From positions 124,001 to 188,000 of the forward strand of contig CAZTMT010000003.1 of the NCBI GenBank assembly GCA_964615335.1: a stretch of 64,000 bases of DNA. Direction: 5' to 3'. Below, in pieces: positions 9,143 to 17,680 of the stretch (position 1 is the first letter of the stretch; each line of letters begins with the position of its first letter). A program made the position numbers and the translations under genes. A model generated the notes under the pieces. It was not told where the DNA came from, searched no databases, and saw nothing but the letters and a program-made list of their open reading frames with translations. Source of the stretch: HR10 sp964615335. Lineage in GTDB: Bacteria > Acidobacteriota > Blastocatellia > HR10.

Positions 9143-10143
9143 TCGCGAGACGATGGAGCAGGCTGATGCGAATCGCCCTCTTGGGGCTGCTGCTCCTGGA
9201 AGGGGCGTTCGCGCAAGAGGAACGGCGCGATCCGCGCCTCGCCCTGATCGTGCAGGGGCTTGGCGGGGATCCGGCGCGAGCGCGCCAGTTTTCGGCCTGG
9301 ACCGAGCGGTTGTATGGGATTCTCCGCGAGCACTTCCGGTTTCGCCCGGAGAATATCTGGGTCCTCACTCCCGAGGGAGGGGGGCGTTTCCCGCAGGCCG
9401 ATCGGGCGACAGCCGAGGCCGTTCGCCGGGTCTTTGAGAGGATTCGTGCCGAGAGTACGGAGGAGCACCTGGTCCTCATCTTCCTCATCGGACATGGGAG
9501 CTTCGACGGGGAACGGGGATATTTCCATCTGGTCGGTCCGGATCTCTCCGCCGAAGAATTCGGCGCGCTCCTTAAGGGGGTGAAGGCGCGTCACCTGATC
9601 TTTGTGAACACAGCCAGTTCAAGCGGCGCCTTTCTTCCCGCCGTGAGTCGTCCGGGGACGATCGTCATCACGGCCACGCGCAGCGGACGCGAGCGGCAGG
9701 CGACGATCTTCGCCCAGTATTTCATCGAAGCGCTCGCCGATGCGCGGGCCGATACCGATAAAGATGGACGGATATCGCTCTGGGAGGCGTTCGCGTGGGC
9801 GGCTCGACTCACCGCCGAGCATTATGCCGAGCAAGGGCTCCTGGCGACGGAGCATCCGCTTCTGGACGATAACGGAGATGGCGTCGGACATAGCGAGGCT
9901 GTAGAGGGGGATGGTCTCTGGGCGCGCACGGTCTCTCTGGAGGCGCCGCTCGAAGCTGGCGAGGAGGATGAGGAGTTGCGCGCGCTGCGGCGCGAGCGCC
10001 AGGCCCTCTTGCAGAAGATCGAAGCTCTCAAGGCGCGCAAAGCGGAGATGTCTCCCGAGGAGTACGAACGGGAACTGGAGCGATATCTCATCGAGCTGGC
10101 GAAAATCACCGAGCGCATCACCGCGCGGGGGAAAAAGCCATGA
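9139..10143 (+). CDS. Secreted C13/caspase-fold protein lacking the catalytic cysteine
   Basis: 334 residues with a signal peptide (hydrophobic 10-20, likely cut after AFA near residue 25). The body resembles clan CD (legumain/caspase-like) peptidases: LIFLIGHGSFDG supplies the His (H119), and the second motif, normally ..AC.SG, reads NTASSSG (157-163) with Ser160 where the nucleophilic Cys should be. A calcium-loop-like DTDKDGRIS and DDNGDGVG follow. The C-terminus is a charged coiled coil. I think it is a pseudoenzyme or a scaffold. It overlaps both neighbours by 4 bases (ATGA), so translation is coupled. The fold assignment is by motif only. Confidence 0.75.
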   Translation: MIARRWSRLMRIALLGLLLLEGAFAQEERRDPRLALIVQGLGGDPARARQFSAWTERLYGILREHFRFRPENIWVLTPEGGGRFPQADRATAEAVRRVFERIRAESTEEHLVLIFLIGHGSFDGERGYFHLVGPDLSAEEFGALLKGVKARHLIFVNTASSSGAFLPAVSRPGTIVITATRSGRERQATIFAQYFIEALADARADTDKDGRISLWEAFAWAARLTAEHYAEQGLLATEHPLLDDNGDGVGHSEAVEGDGLWARTVSLEAPLEAGEEDEELRALRRERQALLQKIEALKARKAEMSPEEYERELERYLIELAKITERITARGKKP

Positions 10144-12833
10144 TGCCGAAGCGCCCGGCCCGGACTTCGCGTGTGCTCTCGGAGCGCGCGCGCCCGACTT
10201 CCGGATGGCGTCGCGCGCGATGGGGATTGCTGCTCGCGCTCGCCGTGCTGAGCGGCACGAGGGCTCAGGCGCAGTCTCTCCCTTCGGAAGCGTGGGAGAA
10301 GCTCCAGCGAGGGGAATACGCCGAAGCGATCGCCGCGTTTCGGACGGTGCTCGAACGAGAGCCCGAGAACGCCCGCGCGGTCGAGGGGATGGTCACCGCC
10401 TGCGTGGAGACGGGGCAGTATGAGGAAGCCGAGAGCGTGGCGCGCGCGTTTCTGGCTCGTGCATCTCAGGGGGGATCCTCTCTGTCGCTCGCGCGCGTGG
10501 AGATGCTGCTTGGGGAGGTGTATCTCGCGAGAGGCCGGTATGACGAAGCCCTCGCGCTCCTGGATCGTGCTCTGGCGCGCCCGATGTGGCCGGGCCGTAT
10601 TCGGGCGAGCGTGCAGAAAGGGCACGCCCTCTGGCAGGTGGGACGCATCGAGCAGGCGCGCGCGCTTTTGCAACGGCTGTACGAAGAGGCGCGGGAGCCG
10701 GACCTCCGATCAGCGGAGGATCTGACCTGGATGGCGCGCGCGCTCGCTCTGCTGGATCGTCCGCATGAGGCCAACGATCTCTACGCCGAAGCCATCGCGC
10801 GCGAGCCCGCGTTTCGAGAAGCTTACCTGCAGGCGGGCGAGCTGTTTCTGGAGAAGTACAACTACGCCGATGCGGCGAGCTTCTTCCGCGACGCTCTGCG
10901 CCTGAATCCGCGCTGCGCGCGCGCGCATGTGGGGCTGGCGCGCAGCCGGCGAATCCAGAGCGGGGGAGAGGCGTGGGCTCTCGTGCAGAGAGCGCTCGAG
11001 CTGAATCCGCATCTGGTTGAGGCGCACGATCTGGCCGCCGCGCTCCTTCTGGAGACGGGGGAGATCGAAGCGGCCGAGCGCCATCTGCAGGAGGCCTTGC
11101 GCGTGAATCCGCACTCGCTCTCCACGCGCGCTCTTCGCGCCGTGGCCTTCTATATGCAGGATCGCTCGGCGGACTTGCGCGAGGAGATTCGAGAGGTGGA
11201 GAGCCGGAATCCTCGATATGGGGAGCTGTACGCTGTTTTGGCCGAATTCGCCGCGTTCAACCGCCGATATCCCGAAGCCGTGCAGTTCGCGCAGCAAGCC
11301 GTCGAGCGCTCGCCCTGGCTCTGGCGCGCCTGGGCGACTCTGGGGCTCAATCTCCTGCGCACGGGGCGCGAGCGGGAAGGACGCGATGTGCTGGAACGGG
11401 CTTTCGCCGGCGATCCGTTCAACGTCTGGGTCAAGAACACGCTCGATCTGCTCGATAGCCTCCGCTCCTATCAGGAGACCGTCACCGAACATTTCCTCAT
11501 TCGGATGGCTCCGCGCGAGAGCCCCGTTTTAGCTCCGCTTGTCGGGGAGCTGCTTGAGCGGGCCTATGGGGAGCTGACGGAGCGATACGGCTTTCGGCCC
11601 GAGGGGCCGATCATCATCGAGCTGTTTCCCAATCACGAGGATTTCGCCGTGAAGACGATCGGGTTGCCGGGCCTGGGGGCGCTCGGCGCGTGCTTTGGGC
11701 GCGTGATCGCCATGGATTCGCCTTCGGCTCGCCCGCGCGGATCGTTCAATTGGGCGAGCACGGCTTGGCATGAATTCGTGCACGTCATCACGTTGCAGGC
11801 GACGGCCTATCGGATTCCGCGCTGGCTCTCCGAAGGTATCTCCGTCTACGAGGAGCGAAGGGCGCGACCGGGCTGGGGACACCGGTGGACGCTCGATTTC
11901 CTGCGCGCGTTCGGAGAAGGGCGGTTTGTCCCCCTGCGCGATCTGGAAGCCGCCTTCCTTCGCCCGCCGACTCCTCAGGCGCTCTCGCTCGCCTACTTTC
12001 AGGCATCGCTTGTTGTCGAGTTCCTCCTGGAGCGGTTCGGTTTCGAGCGCCTTCGGCTCATGCTCTCGCTCTATCGAGAAGGAGCGCGCACGGAGGAAGT
12101 TTTCGTGAAGGCTCTGGGTCCGACGACGGAGGAGCTGGATCAGCTCTTTCGAGCCGAACTGGCTCGACGGATGGGTCCGTATGTGGCGCGTCGAGATCTC
12201 TCGCTTCTGCGGCGGTCCGACGTCACAGAGGAGGAGCTTCGAGCCGCTTTGGCGCGCGATCCGGAGAATGTCGCGGCCCATCTTCGTTTGGGACAAATGC
12301 TTCGGGATCGCGGCCAGATCGAGTCGGCCATCGCTCATCTGCGAGAGGCGATACGTCTTCTCCCCTTCCACGTCGGGCCGGGAAGCGCCTATGAGGCCCT
12401 GGCGGCCATTTGGGAGGAACGGGGAGATCATGCGGAAGCCTTGTCCGTGCTCCAGCAATGGGCGGCCTACGAGGAGGCGGCTCCCGAGTTGCAGTGGCGC
12501 ATCTTTCGGCTGGCCCTGAAGCTCGGGAAAAGAGCGGAGGCCGAAGCCGCGCTGGAAGCTCTTCTTTCGATCATCCCTTTGGATCGCGAGGTACAGGCGC
12601 AGGCCGGGGCGTTCTTCCTGGAGCAGAATCAGCCGGAGAGAGCCGTTCGGGCGTTCTCCGCCCTACTTCATCTGAATCCTCCAGATCGCGCCGAAGCGCA
12701 TTATCAACTGGCGCGCGCGCTTTTGGCCCAGGGGGCGCGCGCGGAGGCGCGACGCGAGGTCTTGCGCGCTCTGGAGATCGCGCCCGGCTTTGAGAAAGCG
12801 CAGGCTCTGCTTTTGCAGATCGTAGGGAAGTGA
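10140..12833 (+). CDS. Exported TPR protein with HExxH metalloprotease domain
   Basis: 897 residues. A signal-like N-terminus (hydrophobic ~31-39, AQA cleavage motif) is followed by TPR repeats over about residues 50-440, a peptidase-MA-like (gluzincin) domain with HEFVH at 544-548 and a downstream SEGISVYEE supplying the third ligand, and a second TPR block (~700-890). The zinc motif is intact, so a zinc peptidase acting in the periplasm on a TPR-bound partner is plausible; no substrate is known. Translation is coupled to both neighbours by overlapping stop/start codons. Confidence 0.85.
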   Translation: MMPKRPARTSRVLSERARPTSGWRRARWGLLLALAVLSGTRAQAQSLPSEAWEKLQRGEYAEAIAAFRTVLEREPENARAVEGMVTACVETGQYEEAESVARAFLARASQGGSSLSLARVEMLLGEVYLARGRYDEALALLDRALARPMWPGRIRASVQKGHALWQVGRIEQARALLQRLYEEAREPDLRSAEDLTWMARALALLDRPHEANDLYAEAIAREPAFREAYLQAGELFLEKYNYADAASFFRDALRLNPRCARAHVGLARSRRIQSGGEAWALVQRALELNPHLVEAHDLAAALLLETGEIEAAERHLQEALRVNPHSLSTRALRAVAFYMQDRSADLREEIREVESRNPRYGELYAVLAEFAAFNRRYPEAVQFAQQAVERSPWLWRAWATLGLNLLRTGREREGRDVLERAFAGDPFNVWVKNTLDLLDSLRSYQETVTEHFLIRMAPRESPVLAPLVGELLERAYGELTERYGFRPEGPIIIELFPNHEDFAVKTIGLPGLGALGACFGRVIAMDSPSARPRGSFNWASTAWHEFVHVITLQATAYRIPRWLSEGISVYEERRARPGWGHRWTLDFLRAFGEGRFVPLRDLEAAFLRPPTPQALSLAYFQASLVVEFLLERFGFERLRLMLSLYREGARTEEVFVKALGPTTEELDQLFRAELARRMGPYVARRDLSLLRRSDVTEEELRAALARDPENVAAHLRLGQMLRDRGQIESAIAHLREAIRLLPFHVGPGSAYEALAAIWEERGDHAEALSVLQQWAAYEEAAPELQWRIFRLALKLGKRAEAEAALEALLSIIPLDREVQAQAGAFFLEQNQPERAVRAFSALLHLNPPDRAEAHYQLARALLAQGARAEARREVLRALEIAPGFEKAQALLLQIVGK

Positions 12834-13606
12834 GGTGGGATATGGGAGAGAGACGAACGGGCCGATATGCTCTCGGGGCGCGGATCGCTCTTCTGGGAGG
12901 TCTGGCCTTTGCCCTTCTGGGAGGAACGCCGCGCGACAGTCTCTCCTTGGCCGAGGATCTGGAAGCGTATTCGCATCGCTTCACGTTCGCCCGCATCCAG
13001 TACGGCGGGCGCTTCTCCACGCGAACGGTCTTCGGCGCTGTGCCCCCGTGGGCGCACGATTATCCGCGCGGCGGGCGTCATCTCATGAAAATCCTGAGCG
13101 AGATCACCCTTGTCGAGGCGAATCCCGACGAAGTCATCCTCCGCTTTGACGACCCCCGACTCTTCCAATATCCTTTCGCGTATCTCTGCGAAGTGGGATT
13201 CATGAGCTTGAGCGATCGAGAGATCGAAGGGTTACGGGAGTATCTGCTCCGCGGCGGATTCCTCATCGTGGACGATTTTCGCGAGGAGTGGGCGTTGGAG
13301 AACCTTCGCGCGCATCTGCGCCGCGCGTTCCCGGATCTGGAGCTGGAGGAATTGGACATCTCGCATCCCATCTTCAATTGCTTCTTCAGCATCCGGACGC
13401 TCGACGTGACGCCCCCTTATGGGGAGGGCGTTCCGAAGTTCTTCGGGCTCTCGGATAAAAAGGGGCGCTTGATGATGATCGTCAACTATAACAACGACGT
13501 GAGCGAATACTGGGAGTGGTCGGATGATCCCTTCGCGCCCATCGAGTATACGAATGAGGCCTTCAAATTCGGCGTCAATTACGCCATCTATGCCTTGACG
13601 CATTGA
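12830..13606 (+). CDS. DUF4159 domain protein
   Basis: 258 residues from GTG 12830 (GTGA overlap with the previous stop); ATG 12842 in frame is an alternative. A signal/anchor helix (IALLGGLAFALLGG) is followed by one DUF4159 domain (FARIQYGGRF ... LLRGGFLIVDDF ... NNDVSEYWEW). The family has a GATase/ThuA-like fold and is typically encoded beside MoxR and DUF58 genes, as here. No catalytic residues are established. MoxR follows after 42 bases. Confidence 0.85.
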   Translation: MRWDMGERRTGRYALGARIALLGGLAFALLGGTPRDSLSLAEDLEAYSHRFTFARIQYGGRFSTRTVFGAVPPWAHDYPRGGRHLMKILSEITLVEANPDEVILRFDDPRLFQYPFAYLCEVGFMSLSDREIEGLREYLLRGGFLIVDDFREEWALENLRAHLRRAFPDLELEELDISHPIFNCFFSIRTLDVTPPYGEGVPKFFGLSDKKGRLMMIVNYNNDVSEYWEWSDDPFAPIEYTNEAFKFGVNYAIYALTH

Positions 13607-13648
13607 GCGGCATCCGAAGCCGCATGACTTTCACAGAGGGGGACCGGC

Positions 13649-14680
13649 GTGATGCTCAGCGATCGAATCGTTAATCACGCTCGGGATGAGGAGCTTCTGG
13701 AGCGACTCGTCCGAGCGAAGGACCACATTCTCCGGGAGATTCGGAAGGCGATCATCGGGCAGGAGGAGGTGATCGAGCAGGTCCTCATCTCGCTCTTTGT
13801 CGGAGGCCATTCGATCATCACGGGAGTGCCGGGTCTGGCCAAGACGCTCCTGATCAAGACGATCGCCAACGCTCTGGATCTCACGTTCAAGCGGATTCAA
13901 TTCACCCCGGATCTCATGCCGAGCGACATCACGGGGACAGAAGTCATCGAGGAAGATCGGGCGACGGGGAAGCGGCATTTCCGTTTCGTCCCGGGGCCGA
14001 TTTTCGCCAACATCGTCCTGGCCGATGAGATCAACCGGACGCCTCCGAAGACACAGGCGGCGCTGCTGGAGGCCATGCAGGAAGGGGCTGTGACGGTGCA
14101 GGGGGTGACCTACGAATTGCCCAAGCCGTTCTTCGTCCTGGCGACGCAGAATCCGATCGAGCTGGAAGGGACGTATCCGCTTCCGGAAGCGCAGTTGGAT
14201 CGCTTCATGTTCAATATTCGCATCGGCTACCTGAGCGAAGAGGAAGAGGTGGAGGTCGTGCGCACGACGACGGCGCTGCAGGAGATCGTCTTCGAGCGGC
14301 AGATCACGGGGCGAGAGGTCCTGGAGTTTCAGCGTCTCATTCGACAGGTGCCCGCGGCCGAAAGCGTCATCCGCTACGCCGTGCGGTTGGTCGGAGCGAG
14401 CCGACCGGAGAACGGCGCGCTGGATTTCGTCCGCCGGTGGGTCACCTGGGGAGCGAGCCTGCGCGCCTCGCAATTCCTCATTCTGGGGGGTAAGGCGCGC
14501 GCTCTCCTGAAGGGACGGTATCACGTCTCCTGCGAAGATGTGCGCGCGCTCGCCTATCCCGTCCTGCGCCACCGCATCCTGGTGAACTTCCAGGCCGAAT
14601 CCGAAGGCGTGACGTCGGAGGAGATCATCCGTCGCCTTCTGGACGCGGTGCCGGAACCGCCATCGGGGGTATCTCCATGA
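13649..14680 (+). CDS. MoxR-family AAA+ ATPase
   Basis: 343 residues. Walker A-type GVPGLAKT (~52-59), Walker B DEINRTPPKTQAALLEAMQEG, sensor 1 ATQNPIE, and the arginine-bearing lid domain. MoxR ATPases act as chaperones that insert cofactors or mature complexes together with VWA proteins; the partners would be the neighbouring DUF58 and BatA-like proteins. GTG 13649 lies six bases after GAGGGGG; ATG 13652 directly after it is equally possible. The stop overlaps the DUF58 start. Confidence 0.95.
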   Translation: MMLSDRIVNHARDEELLERLVRAKDHILREIRKAIIGQEEVIEQVLISLFVGGHSIITGVPGLAKTLLIKTIANALDLTFKRIQFTPDLMPSDITGTEVIEEDRATGKRHFRFVPGPIFANIVLADEINRTPPKTQAALLEAMQEGAVTVQGVTYELPKPFFVLATQNPIELEGTYPLPEAQLDRFMFNIRIGYLSEEEEVEVVRTTTALQEIVFERQITGREVLEFQRLIRQVPAAESVIRYAVRLVGASRPENGALDFVRRWVTWGASLRASQFLILGGKARALLKGRYHVSCEDVRALAYPVLRHRILVNFQAESEGVTSEEIIRRLLDAVPEPPSGVSP

Positions 14681-15579
14681 GGTCGCGCCCGATCTTTCGG
14701 TTCCTTGATCCCGAGGTGCTTCAGAAGATCTCCTCGCTGGAGCTTCTGGCCCGAACGGTCGTCGAAGGGTTTCTCGCCGGCTTGCACCGTTCGCCCTATG
14801 TGGGCTTCAGCGTGGATTTCGCGGAGTACCGTCCCTACATGCCGGGCGATGATCTTCGGTATCTTGATTGGAAGGTCCTGGCGCGAACGGATCGGGCCTA
14901 TCTGAAGAAGTTTCAGGGGGACACCAACACGCGCGTGTACGTGCTTTTGGATGTGAGCGCTTCGATGTCCTATCGGTTTCCTCCGGCGATCCCCAAGCGC
15001 GAGTACGCGTGCTATCTGGCTGCGTCGCTCGCCTATTTGGCCTCGCGACAAAACGACGCCATCGGGTTGATCGCGTTCGATCGCGCGCTGGTGGAGTACA
15101 TTCCGGCGCGGTGGCGTCCGGGCCAACTGCATCTGGTCCTGGGGGCGCTGGAGCGATTGAAGCCGGGAGGGACTTCCGCGATCTCCGAGGCGCTCGAACG
15201 CGTCGCCCAGCGGGTGCGACGGCGCAGCATCCTCATTCTTCTGTCGGACCTATATGAGCCGATCGAAAGGCTCGGGCCGGCGCTGCGGCTCCTGCGCGCT
15301 GGGGGGCAGGACCTCATCGTCTTCCAGATCCTCGATGAGTCGGAGGTGACATTTCCCTTCGCCGAGGCCGCGCGCTTTGTGGATATGGAGACCGAGGAGG
15401 AGATGCCTCTTGTGCCCGAGGGACTTCGAGCCCAGTATCAGGCGGCTCTGCGCCGACATCTGGAAGAGGTCGAGCGCACCTGTCGAGCCGAAGGCATCGC
15501 TTACGAGCTTATGCTCACGACGAAGCCCCTGGATCGCGCGCTGCTGGCCTATCTCGGGCGGCGGGCCCGTCAGCGATAG
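14677..15579 (+). CDS. DUF58 domain protein (VWA-like)
   Basis: 300 residues with the family signature YRPYMPGDDLRYLDWKVLART and a VWA MIDAS-type motif (LLDVSASMS). No membrane segment, so it is probably cytoplasmic and close to MoxR. Starts at ATGA overlapping moxR, the universal pairing for these families. Its function is not biochemically settled; it is likely an adaptor for MoxR. Confidence 0.93.
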   Translation: MRSRPIFRFLDPEVLQKISSLELLARTVVEGFLAGLHRSPYVGFSVDFAEYRPYMPGDDLRYLDWKVLARTDRAYLKKFQGDTNTRVYVLLDVSASMSYRFPPAIPKREYACYLAASLAYLASRQNDAIGLIAFDRALVEYIPARWRPGQLHLVLGALERLKPGGTSAISEALERVAQRVRRRSILILLSDLYEPIERLGPALRLLRAGGQDLIVFQILDESEVTFPFAEAARFVDMETEEEMPLVPEGLRAQYQAALRRHLEEVERTCRAEGIAYELMLTTKPLDRALLAYLGRRARQR

Positions 15580-15597
15580 GACGAGGAGGTCGAGGAG

Positions 15598-17679
15598 ATG
15601 TCGTTTCTGAGTCCCTGGTTCCTTCTGGGCGCGCTCTCGCTCATCGTCCCCGTGCTCGTGCACCTGATGCGACGGGAGCCGTCGGCGCGCATCCCGTTCG
15701 CCTCGCTTCTCTTCTTACGACATCTCCCGCAACCGGTTCATCGGCGGCGGCGCCTGAGGTATTGGCTCCTCTTCGCGCTGCGTTCGCTCTTGTTGCTTCT
15801 GCTGGTTCTCGCTTTCGCCCGTCCCTCCTGGCGCAGCCAGGGTGGGGAGGGACGTCCGGGCGCGGCCGTTGTCCTTCTGCTGGACTGCTCCTTCAGCATG
15901 CGTCCGGGGGCGCGCTTTGCTCGGGCTCAGGAGAAAGCTCTGGAGATCCTCGCGCAGGCGCCCGAAGGGGCCCGCGTCGGAGCGATCGGTTTCTCGACGA
16001 CCGTGCGGGTGCTGTCTCCTCTCTCGCGCGATCGCGCGAACGTGCGCGCCGCCCTGCGCGATCTGCGCCCGACATGGCGCGCGACCGATTATGCGCAGGG
16101 TCTGCGCGCGGCGCGCTCTCTTCTGCAAGACGCTCCGGAGGGGGAGAAAACGATTTACCTCATCTCCGACTTCCAGCGTTCGGGATGGCGCGCGGCGGAT
16201 TCGGAAGCCCTCCTCCCCCCCGATGTGAAACTCGTCCCCGTTGATGTGGCTTCTGAGGAGGAGGGGAATCGAGCGATCCTGGATGCGCACGCGCGCTCGG
16301 TCGTCTGGACGCCGCGCTACGAGGAGCAGCTCCTTGTGCGCGTGGGGAATTTCCATCGCGCCGCCGCGCGCACTGCCGTTCGCCTGTGGGTCAACGATCG
16401 GCTCGTCGGAGAGAAGACGCTCGCCCTTGGGCCTGAGGAGACGACCCGGGTCGCCTTCACCGACTTCCCGCTCGATCCGAGACTGAACCGCGTGCGCGTA
16501 GAGCTGGAACCGGATGGGCTCCCCGATGATGACCGCTTCTTCCTCATCATCGAACGCGGACGCCCGAAGAAGGTGCTCCTGCTGGAAGGTACTCCGGGAG
16601 CGAGCTTCTATCTGCGCCAGGCTCTCTGGGCTGATGAGGCTTTTGGTCCCGAGAGGGTTCTGGTGCGAACGCTCGCTCAAGGGGTTCCAGCAGATATGAG
16701 CGAGGCCGAGATCGTCGTGCTCGTCAACCCCGCTGAGCTCGATGTGCGCTCGGGCGAAGCTCTCCGGCGCTTCGTCCTCCAAGGGGGAGGGATGGTGATC
16801 GCGCTCGGGTCGCAAGCCGATGCCGAGGCCTTCCATCGCGCGCTCGGGCACTGGTTGGGCGTACGTCTGGAGAGGGAGCGCGCCCGAGGGCCCTCCCTTC
16901 TGACGGAGATTCAGACCGAGCATCCTCTCTTCCGTCCATTCGCCGATCCGCGGCGCGCCAATTTCTCCAGCGTGCGCTTTTATGGATATGCGAAGCTCTC
17001 TCCGGTCGCCCAGGGGACGGAGGCGAGCGCGCCGCTTGTGCTGGCACGATTCCATGCGGGAGATCCCGCTCTTGTGGAGATCGCGCGGGGCAAGGGAAAG
17101 GTTCTCCTTCTGGCTTTCGGTCTGGATGCGCATGAGAGCACTCTGCCGCTCACCCCTCTGTATGCTCCTCTGGTCCACCAGATGCTCGCTTGGGTGAGAA
17201 CGGTTGCGCCTCGGACGTTCTTTCGCGTCGGGGAGAGTGTCTCGATTGAGGGAGCGAGCCGGGACGCTCCCGTCTCTGTCCAGGCTCCTTCGGGGGAGCG
17301 GATTCAGCCCGCCGGGGAGCTGTCTGCGGATTTCACCCGCCTGGTGCCGGAACAGATCGGCTTTTATCGCCTGCGCCACACGCGGGGGGAAGAATTCGTC
17401 GCGGTCAATGTCGAGGCCGGAGAGTCCGATCTTCGGAAGATGGGGGAGCCGGAGAAGCAGCGCTGGCTCGCCTCACTGAGGGGAGAAAAGTCGCCGTCGC
17501 AAGGATCCCGTGAAGATCAGGGCGAGGGGCGCGCCTCTGATGAAGCGGGATCGGAGAGGGCGTGGCGCTGGTTCTTGCTTGTGGCGATGGCTCTGTTGCT
17601 TTCGGAAGCGCTGCTGGCCGATCGGGCGGTCGGAAAGCTCGGGAGATCGCCCCGGGCGAACCCTTCGAGGAGGATGTGA
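15598..17679 (+). CDS. BatA-like membrane VWA protein
   Basis: 693 residues. The N-terminus is the classic BatA motif (FLSPWFLLGALSL... VLVHLMRRE) with two membrane helices, a VWA domain with MIDAS (LLDCSFSM, ATDYAQG, LISDFQ), a beta-rich periplasmic middle, a GATase-like segment (KVLLLEGTPGASFYLRQAL ... GGGMVIALGS) and a final membrane helix (RWFLLVAMALLLSEALL). GAGGAGG sites precede ATG 15598. It follows DUF58 by 18 bases. It probably forms the membrane platform to which MoxR/DUF58 dock. Confidence 0.9.
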   Translation: MSFLSPWFLLGALSLIVPVLVHLMRREPSARIPFASLLFLRHLPQPVHRRRRLRYWLLFALRSLLLLLLVLAFARPSWRSQGGEGRPGAAVVLLLDCSFSMRPGARFARAQEKALEILAQAPEGARVGAIGFSTTVRVLSPLSRDRANVRAALRDLRPTWRATDYAQGLRAARSLLQDAPEGEKTIYLISDFQRSGWRAADSEALLPPDVKLVPVDVASEEEGNRAILDAHARSVVWTPRYEEQLLVRVGNFHRAAARTAVRLWVNDRLVGEKTLALGPEETTRVAFTDFPLDPRLNRVRVELEPDGLPDDDRFFLIIERGRPKKVLLLEGTPGASFYLRQALWADEAFGPERVLVRTLAQGVPADMSEAEIVVLVNPAELDVRSGEALRRFVLQGGGMVIALGSQADAEAFHRALGHWLGVRLERERARGPSLLTEIQTEHPLFRPFADPRRANFSSVRFYGYAKLSPVAQGTEASAPLVLARFHAGDPALVEIARGKGKVLLLAFGLDAHESTLPLTPLYAPLVHQMLAWVRTVAPRTFFRVGESVSIEGASRDAPVSVQAPSGERIQPAGELSADFTRLVPEQIGFYRLRHTRGEEFVAVNVEAGESDLRKMGEPEKQRWLASLRGEKSPSQGSREDQGEGRASDEAGSERAWRWFLLVAMALLLSEALLADRAVGKLGRSPRANPSRRM

Positions 17680-17680
17680 G

